64,000 bases of DNA. Origin: Tetracentron sinense (Eukaryota; Streptophyta; Magnoliopsida; Trochodendrales; Trochodendraceae). The stretch is taken from positions 18,156,543 through 18,220,542 of the forward strand of contig CM026551.1 of assembly GCA_015143295.1 (NCBI GenBank), given 5' to 3'. Positions 22,641 through 64,000 of this stretch are shown here, piece by piece (positions within the stretch are counted from its first letter, which is position 1; the number at the start of each line of letters is the position of its first letter). Position numbers and translations under genes: made by a program. The notes under the pieces were generated by a model. The model saw only the letters and a list, made by a program, of their open reading frames with translations. It ran no database searches and was not told the origin of the DNA.

Positions 22641-23170
22641 CTATGAAATATCTGAAGGACATAATAGTCATTTTACTAACACTTACAAAGTCATGTTATA
22701 CTTTATTTTAATATTTAAAACTTATTTTTAGGCTTTTTTTAATATTAAAATATAAAAAAATAATTAATATTTTTTTTTTCTAAAAACCAAGGATGGTTGG
22801 ATGAACCTTAGGGGTGGGTGAATCTTAACCATTCTTGAGGGGTGTCAAAAGGGGGACACGTGGCAACCATAGGGAGTGATAATTTTTTTTTTTTTTTTCC
22901 GTGTGGAGATAATAGATGCAGTAAGGAGTCTCGTGAACAGATTGAGGGCTCCTTGTTACCAAAATTCTCATAGAGGTCCAGGGAGGTATCATTTGAAGTC
23001 GGTAATCTTCATTTAAGCATTTCAACCAAAAAAAAATCTTCATTTAAGCATGCTGTATGGTTTGGTTTCATTTGCAAAATGTTTACACGTAACAGTGTAT
23101 TTACAAACTAAGGTTACTAAGTGGTTAACGGTTAACCCTCTCCGCGGTCCGCAACCCATCTGGCACGGGA

Positions 23171-23303
23171 TTTATAATGAACGGAAGAAGCAGCAAAGAT
23201 TTCGCACGCACGACCGTCATCGGCCATTCGCTACCAAGACGAAGAACATTCTGAACGGAGTGGAACGCTAAAGCTGAACCCTAGAAATTCCTCTGAAACC
23301 CTA
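23171..23303 (+). promoter_or_regulatory. SEC23 proximal promoter / leader elements
   Basis: A TATA-like TTTATAAT lies at 23171-23178. AACCCTAG at 23277 and AAACCCTA at 23296-23303 are telo-box words, which are common near the starts of plant housekeeping genes. If transcription begins upstream of 23177, a 25-codon uORF (23177-23254) would precede the main ATG. The start site is not known. Confidence 0.4.
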
Positions 23304-23330
23304 GAATTTCATCCTAGGAATTCTTCTGTA

Positions 23331-57715
<34,385 letters not shown>

Positions 57716-58215
57716 AATTTTTGGTTACAATGTGGCTTGCCAAATTTTGTAAATTTCATTTCGTAGTTCCTTGTACATTAGGAGTTTATCCTTCACGCCT
57801 TCCTGAATTCTGTATTTTTTACATATTCAACTTTTGTTTTGGTTTTTGCTTCATTTGTACAAAGGTTTGTATACTCGAGCTTTATATGTTCAATTCTCAA
57901 TATTTATCATTCTGATTTTAATTTCATTGTGATCTATGGTGATATTTTCTAGATTAGGAAGGCTGCTATGATCAAGGCGAGATTGCTCGAACTAACTTCA
58001 CTGAATCAAACAGAATTTCCTAAACAAGATCCATTAAGATCCATTAACACCGCCTTAGTTGCTCTCATGCTGGTTGTTATGCCTCAATTCCGACATGTTC
58101 TAACAATCTAATCTGTTGACTATATACTAAATGCTTTTTACTCTGAAAACAATAGACAAGATGTTCGGGCTTACTTTAGCACAATAGATCTCCATCAGTG
58201 AAAGACCTCCCAACT
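57716..58215. other. SEC23 3' flank
   Basis: T-rich sequence expected to contain the 3' UTR and poly(A) site. Small ORF at 57721-57915 is incidental. Confidence 0.4.
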
Positions 58216-58220
58216 AATAG

Positions 58221-60445
58221 TGTAGTGATCTTGATTCCAAGGGTATTTAGGTAATTATCATATTGAGGGTAGGTTAGTAATTATATCATTAAAGTTAATC
58301 ATGATAATTTACCTAACTAAATGTTAAATAGAATAATGAGAAAAAAGAAACAAAGAACAATAATATGCAAACCTGAATTAAATTAACGAGTAACCAAACA
58401 CCCATTTGAAAGGATCTTTTAGTAAAATACTAAATTAGAGTGTTAATATAAATAGATAAAACTAAACCTAATAAATCATTATTTTTAGCAAAACCTATAT
58501 TGGAGAAAATGAGGCATCGTAGAAAAAAATTGATTTCAGGAGAACACTTGCGGGAAAAGCATTAGAACTTGTGGGGTTTGATCTAGATATTCGAAGCCAC
58601 GGAGATCACATCTCGGATCTCAATGAGTCTTCTATATTGCTTGTGGGGATTCGAATAGAGGTAAGTGAATACTCCTTTTAGATCTAGGTCTTTGTAAGTA
58701 AATTCTTTAATTTAAAAGTAGATATATTCTTCTTAAATCATGATTAGTTTCATTCAAAGTTTTTGTTTATGAAGTATGTGAAGTTTTTGGTTGAAGTATG
58801 TAAAATTTGATAATCATATTTTAGGTTTAGACATTTTAAATTGAATTAATATGAAGTTATTAGATTTATCAAATTTTAGGACCAGTCGTGAAACAATATT
58901 CATAATATATTCTCTTGTATTCCAAAAATTATGAAATTTTGTGGGTAGTTCATACATTGGTAAATACACATCTCTGCAAAATTTTAGACAAAAAAGAATT
59001 CGTTTGATATTGATTTCATAATTATGTTTAGGACATGTTAAACCTGTCAGCAATTTCGGAATCAGAAAAACTCAACTTGTTCTATAATAATTTTAAATAT
59101 TTTATACATGAGTGTTGTTTTAATTTTTTTAAACCAATTAATATCTGATAGAATTTAAACTCAATTGGTCTCATATTATTTTCTTTTATATTGTATATTT
59201 GGTGAATTTATTGGTGAAAGGTGTTGAAACTATTAGAAAATTTATCACTGCAGATAAGTTGTGTTTCACTCAATATTTTGTATTTAAAATATTATAATTT
59301 GATTTTATGATATTTTTATTATTGTGTTCTGGAAGTCTATTTTTAAGAAAAGTATGCTTCATAATTTTTAGGTAAGAGATGAATCTATGAGAAATTATGA
59401 AACCTATAAAGGTCCTTGTTTTTTTTTTAATTTCGTGAGGCATGACAACTGTATTGAGTTTAATTATTTATGAAATAATAAGTACATAAATAAAGAGAAG
59501 GAAAATAAAGAAAAATGAAATAAATAAATAAATTGTTTTATTTATTTTAAAGAAGACCATTAAAAATAGTATAATGTTTGTTACAATTATGTAAAACTTC
59601 ATAACTTGATAAATAGACTTGAAAATCATGAGTTATTTAATTAACACATTGTTATCATTGTTTCGCGTCATATACTATTTTGAATGTATGCTTTTTCTTG
59701 TTTCTCTTTATTATGATGGTATGAGACACTATAATAAAAAGAGTATATTTTGTTAATGGTAAAGACTACTACCTAAGGGATGACTGTGAAGAGTATGATA
59801 CTCTCGAAGAAGTTTAAGTCTACGAGTGACCTCCAGGAGATTCCCTGGGGAGCCTGGGACTTCTTAGTGAGATAATCTTAGGCGTATTTGTGAACTCATG
59901 AGTCCGGGACTTCTTAGTGTGACAATACGAATTAAGAATTCCTTAACGATAGATTAAATGACCTTAGATCACTGCCAATAGGGTAGACTCTGGGAGAACC
60001 CTATGAGCTGAGGACTAAACCAATTGGAATTAAATGCAATAATTAATGCATATTTAATTTGGATATTAAATGTCGATAGCTTTTGTAAGCTGTTGCATGC
60101 TTGTGGTATTCATTTGTTGAGCTGTGAGCTCACTCTTGCCATTATTGAAATTTTCAAGAGACACTTGAAGATGTTAGAGAGTTGGGAGGACAGAGTTAGT
60201 TGTCAAGACTTTGTTGAGTTTTAGTTGAACATTTATCTGAGATAGAGTGAACTGTAGTGAAGTTGAATTAAATCGCTTTAATTCTTTTACTCTTTGTGGT
60301 TTGTTTAAACTTCAGTTGTTTGATGATATATCAGAATGATATTTATTAAGAATAAATTCCATTATTGTTGGGGTTTGTCCCCAGATCGCGCCTCAGGATC
60401 TACACAAATACGAGATATATCGTTATAAGATTTTGGGGCGTGACA
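58221..60445 (+). mobile_element. Solo LTR, 2.2 kb
   Basis: Begins TGTAGTGATCTTGATTCC and ends GGGGCGTGACA (TG...CA), flanked by a perfect 5-bp duplication AATAG at 58216-58220 and 60446-60450. No gag or pol domain inside. The end motif resembles the end of the 8917-12428 LTR. Starts 0.5 kb after the SEC23 stop. The last bases and flank recur at 60633-60650 as part of a local tandem duplication. Confidence 0.78.
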
Positions 60446-60845
60446 AATAGTCTGCTAACAAATACCATAACCCATTCAAGTTCAACAGAAGTGGTTAGTA
60501 ATAACTGATAACAGCAGAAATTGGGGCAGGACAAGTTGAACAGAAGTGGTTACTGGAAGCTGATACTGGCAAAAATGGGGGCAGTACAAGTTGAACAGAA
60601 GTGGTTACTGGATGCTGATCATGGCAGAAATTGGGGCGTGACAAATAGTCTGCTAACAAATACCATAACCCATTCAAGTTCAACAGAAGTGGTTAGTAAA
60701 AACTGATAACAGCAGAAATTGGGGTAGGACAAGTTGAACAGAAGTGGTTACTGGAAGCTGATACTGGCAGAAATGGGGGCAGTACAAGTTGAACAGAAGT
60801 GGTTACTGGATGCTGATCATGGCAGAAATTGGGGCAGTACAAGTT
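60435..60845 (+). repeat. 198-bp higher-order tandem duplication
   Basis: GGGGCGTGACAAATAG starts at 60435 and again at 60633. Within each copy are three related sub-units with GTTGAACAGAAGTGGTTACT or GTTCAACAGAAGTGGTTAGT and GGCAGAAATTGGGGC. The first words coincide with the end of the solo LTR and its target duplication. Confidence 0.8.
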
Positions 60846-63030
60846 GAAACATTTGCTTAATCGCTCTACAGTGTGGAGGCCCGAGGAATGGTGCCTCAAG
60901 CTGTAGATCCCTTGTGTACTTAAGCCAGAGTGGGATATGTTTCATCGGAGGATGGTGATCAGCCTGTGAACATGAGCAATCTACACAGCAAGAAGATAAC
61001 AAACGATAACTACTCAAATATTGTAAGAAGGGGAGGAACCGAGGAGACCCCGCTTGAAGGAGGAATTAATGTACAAGGAGCTTAGACAGGGAGAAAGATC
61101 AATTTGTCTCGAGCAACCGCCATGGACGAACACCTGGGGTTAATGTTAAAGAGATCTACTGGTCATAATTGACATCAGATGGTCTCTTGCATTGAGCTTT
61201 GATAGCGATGTGCCAATATTATTTCCAGTTGGAATCTACAACCATTATCTCTAGCTATTTGGCTTTTTCCAACCTGACCTCCCCACATTTGCTCTCCCTG
61301 TTCCCAACTGCCAAACCAACCATCCAAATCCTCAACAACCAACAACTCTAATACAGATAAAGTCCTTTCCCAGCCAGGGGAGGTGGAAAAAACCTTCATG
61401 ATATTCACATCTGAACGTCTATATATGATGTTTGTTTTGGCTTTGGTGGACCAGAGCCCATAAAAGGTGCTAAAGGCAAGGATTCCAGCGACAAGGACAA
61501 ATACCCAGAAGAAAAAACTCTACCGAAGCATGATAGAGGCAAAGGCCTCATGCATGAGGGCAACGAGAAAGACAAGCTACACCAAGAAGAAGATGATGAA
61601 TGGGCAATGCAGCAAAGTGGACAACAAGGAGAAGTGCAGTAGGACAGAATCCCTGGCGGGAGGAGCAACACTAGGAAGCACTGGTGTAGGGAAGTCAGAC
61701 AATCAGAGGCGCTCATTAGCAAGGACTGATGAGGGTGCTGAGAATCACACTCTAAACCCGTAGCCAAACCCATTGGAGTCGACTCTTCATCGGCTCGAGA
61801 CGAGCCTCAGACCAAGGAGAGAAATAATGACCATGACAATCAGAGCCACGCGCTTCATGGAAAGACCTGTTGAGTCGACCAAATGTAGTGAAACTGACAA
61901 GGAGACGAGACAATTCAACATGATCTTCAAAAGGGATTGTGAGCAACGGCTTTAAGGGAATGTGTTAGACAATCTTAGACTCGTCGTACTAAAAGCGTTA
62001 CCTACTTTCTAAATCCAAATTAGGCTAAGTTGGAAAAGAAAGTAAAATTCTTGAATAAATGATTCCCTATTTAAAATAGGGTGGTCTTAGGCGCACCCCA
62101 CTTTTATTTTTTATTTTTTTATGATTGCACCCCATTTTTTATATTTATTTATTTACTATCAGTTTTCTAGCTGCCATTACGTTGTGGTAGGTGGTGGACG
62201 TGCACTGAGTAGCTGCAAGGGATAGGAGAATATGATCTCTGGCAGTATCGACATTGCGATTGCTTTGAGCCTGGGCAACCCATTGCAAGGGAAAAAAGAG
62301 GAAGTTTTAATGGGAATTGGAGACTTGATAGAAGAAACATTCTCAGTTTAATGAGTTTGGAGAATAGATTTTGGGTTGAAAATCATCAACAAAGAAATTG
62401 ATGAATAATGTGAAAACTAAGAAAAATATTAAATTGATTCTTTTACGAGTGGCGTAACAGGAGATGCCTAAAATAGTGAAAATCAAAATAGTGAGTGATA
62501 TGTAGTTACAAAATTTGTAACTTTTTTGGGGGGATGTACAAGTAATTTCAAGATTTGAATGGTGTACAGTAAGTAATTTTCACTAATAGGGTGCTCTGCC
62601 TATCGGTCCCTCCGATTTTCACAATTTCGACCCGTTCTTAATTATAGCCGGTTCTGAGGGTTTGGGACCGTGACTGTTGGCGGTTACCGGTTCGACCGGT
62701 CGGTCCAGTTATTAAAACACTAAATGCTTAGACGTGAGGCTCTCAGCTTCCTGAGGGGGTGCCACATTAACTATAGGTCGAGTATCATGAGGAAGAATCT
62801 TTTTCCTATAATCCTGTTTTTACTTTTTAGTTGCGTTTGATTTATAACTTTTTATTTTATTTATAACTTTTTTGTCTTTTCTTTTTCGTTTTTCTGAATG
62901 AATGTAAATTATACCAGCATGGGATTCTAGGGCTTGTTTGGATTTCATGTTCTTCTTTTCTCCTTTCCTGTGTTTGATTGCGTTTATAGGCCTGGCTTGG
63001 ATATGAAATGGTTAAGCACACTTAATTGCA
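60846..63030. other. Intergenic region before PRP38B
   Basis: 61050-61960 is GC-richer, with ORFs on both strands lacking a recognised domain; probably transposon-derived. From 62600 to 62720, CCGGTTCGACCGGTCGGTCC-type words suggest one end of another MITE. Nothing else. Confidence 0.3.
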
Positions 63031-63040
63031 TTTGGATTTC

Positions 63041-63099
63041 TAGGGTTTAGATTTCGCTTCTCATTCAAACCTCTCCTCTGTTCGGATTTCTAGGGTTTT
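63041..63099 (+). promoter_or_regulatory. Two inverted telo-box words upstream of PRP38B
   Basis: GGATTTCTAGGGTTT occurs at about 63034 and 63084; TAGGGTTT is the complement of the AAACCCTA telo box found near housekeeping gene starts. They may lie in the promoter or first leader exon. Confidence 0.4.
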
Positions 63100-63196
63100 A
63101 GGAAGGATACTTGATTTCGTCACTGTTGATGTAGTATAAATACTGAGGGCATTTGTATCTTATTTGTGATTTAATATTTCGCAGGAGTCAGCGTTT

Positions 63197-63202
63197 ATGT
63201 AG
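63197..63202 (+). promoter_or_regulatory. Minimal upstream ORF (ATG-TAG)
   Basis: An ATG immediately followed by TAG lies 8 bases before the PRP38B start and after a probable leader-intron acceptor (TATTTCGCAG, 63175-63184). Start-stop uORFs can stall ribosomes in plants; a role here is inferred only. Confidence 0.45.
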
Positions 63203-63204
63203 AG

Positions 63205-63492
63205 ATGGAGATACAGACTTCAGGGAAACCAATTGATTCTTTGCTAGAGAAGGTCCTGTGTATGAATATTCTCTCTTCTGATTATTTTAAAGAGCTTTTC
63301 AGATTAAAGACTTACCATGAAGTCATAGATGAAATCTACAATCAAGTTGATCACGTGGAGCCATGGATGACAGGAAATTGTAGAGGCCCTTCAACGGCAT
63401 TTTGCCTTCTTTACAAGTTCTTTACGATGAAGCTCACCGTCAAACAAATGCATGGGCTATTAAAGCACTCTGATTCCCCTTATATCAGAGCT
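63205..63492 (+). CDS. PRP38B: PRP38-family splicing factor (PRP38B/SRL1-like), first coding exon, partial
   Basis: 96 codons starting MEIQTSGKPIDSLLEKVLCM and including HVEPWMTGNCRGPSTAFCLL and LTVKQMHGLLKHSDSPYIRA. This is the highly conserved start of the PRP38 domain of the 38B type. Such proteins act with the spliceosome in the nucleus; the plant form usually has an Arg/Ser-rich tail, which would lie beyond this window. The exon ends in phase 0 at GCT|GTAAGC (63493); reading on meets a stop within 21 bases. The start is the family N-terminus. The gene continues past 64000. A 5'-leader intron is likely because CGCAG precedes the ATG by 21 bases. Confidence 0.95.
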
Positions 63493-64000
63493 GTAAGCAT
63501 CTACCTTTTCTGAATTTGTTGTTGTGGCCTTGTGGGGGGTGCTTTAGATGATAAATTATCTTAATTGTAACCCTTTTGTTCTTCTGCTTGCATATTGTAA
63601 CTCTGTTTAAATTTTTATTATCTGGGGTGGTGCTACACCCACCTCATTATTTGATGAGTATACACCATAAGTGAGAAAAATACCATCCAATGAATACAAG
63701 GGCAATAATACCCTTCTTAATCTTCATCTTTCTCGTTGTCTCCTACCAAACCTGGGTAACTGTCTCTTTGCCTCATCTTCTCTTCAACTCTAATTGTCGT
63801 TTTTTTTAAATTTTAAATTGTTTAATATTTTTTTTGAGGGAATTTAGTATTGATGATGGCTCCACCTCCGAGAGCAAACAGTGGCGATTGTCATGAAGCC
63901 ACCTAGTAATCTATTACAGACGTCCGTAATATATTTCAGTTGCCGACACGCAATTGCTTCCCAAACAAAGTAGTTTGTGCCATCAATGCACCTGGCCAAC
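63493..64000 (+). other. PRP38B intron 1, start
   Basis: GTAAGC donor followed by AT-rich sequence; no acceptor with a matching PRP38 exon before the window ends. Confidence 0.6.

Noticed and set aside
22857..22862. CACGTG G-box upstream of SEC23
   Set aside because: The word is part of the dispersed TTAACC repeat unit, which recurs far from any gene, so it is not evidence of a SEC23 promoter element.
61405..61773. 122-codon minus-strand ORF with a hydrophobic, Ser/Cys-rich translation
   Set aside because: Overlaps an equally open plus-strand frame; neither has a recognisable domain, so it was not called as a gene.

Overview
This window is plant nuclear DNA. Three intron-containing protein genes can be read: two complete or partial housekeeping genes of plant type and one plant-specific DUF1218 gene. 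They sit in AT-rich sequence full of plant transposon classes: L1-like LINEs, solo LTRs, hAT and Mutator-type MITEs, Helitron-like ends and a tRNA-like SINE. The large, transposon-filled introns suggest an angiosperm with an expanded genome. The species cannot be named from the sequence alone.

Layout. (1) Positions 1 to 14,316, minus strand: the 5' part of a DUF1218 membrane-protein gene. Exon 1 (14316-14221) and exon 2 (1678-1476) are separated by a 12.5 kb intron, and the gene runs off the left edge. The intron holds a decayed plus-strand LINE (about 5.3-6.7 kb), a 0.7 kb-offset duplication (6.8-8.0 kb) and a minus-strand LINE (8.3-13.2 kb) split by a 3.5 kb solo LTR with a perfect 5-bp target-site duplication and a 1 kb tandem array. 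(2) 14.3-23.3 kb: intergenic, made mostly of repeats. These include a roughly 115-140 bp TTAACC-rich repeat in tandem and inverted arrays, a 1.6 kb Mutator-type element with a perfect 9-bp TSD, tandem Helitron-like copies and a SINE-like sequence. (3) 23,331-57,715, plus strand: a complete SEC23 gene (COPII coat GTPase-activating subunit), 12 exons, 762 codons, with 32 kb of introns. All junctions keep frame; one intron uses a GC donor. The introns carry at least six hAT-type MITEs with 8-bp TSDs, two Mutator-type MITEs, a long hairpin element, LINE pieces and a hAT transposase remnant. (4) 58,221-60,445: a second solo LTR (2.2 kb, perfect 5-bp TSD), followed by a 198-bp duplicated satellite-like block. 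(5) 63,205 to the right edge, plus strand: first coding exon of a PRP38-type splicing factor (PRP38B/SRL1-like), preceded by an ATG-TAG minimal upstream ORF.

The three genes belong to unrelated processes (cell-wall/membrane protein of uncertain role, ER-to-Golgi transport, pre-mRNA splicing) and show no sign of working together. No prokaryotic features, CRISPR arrays, rRNA or tRNA genes were seen. No clearly new protein system was found. The most informative features are the nested transposon history, the GC-AG intron, the minimal uORF, the inverted TTAACC arrays and a possible minus-strand transcript start inside SEC23 intron 4.
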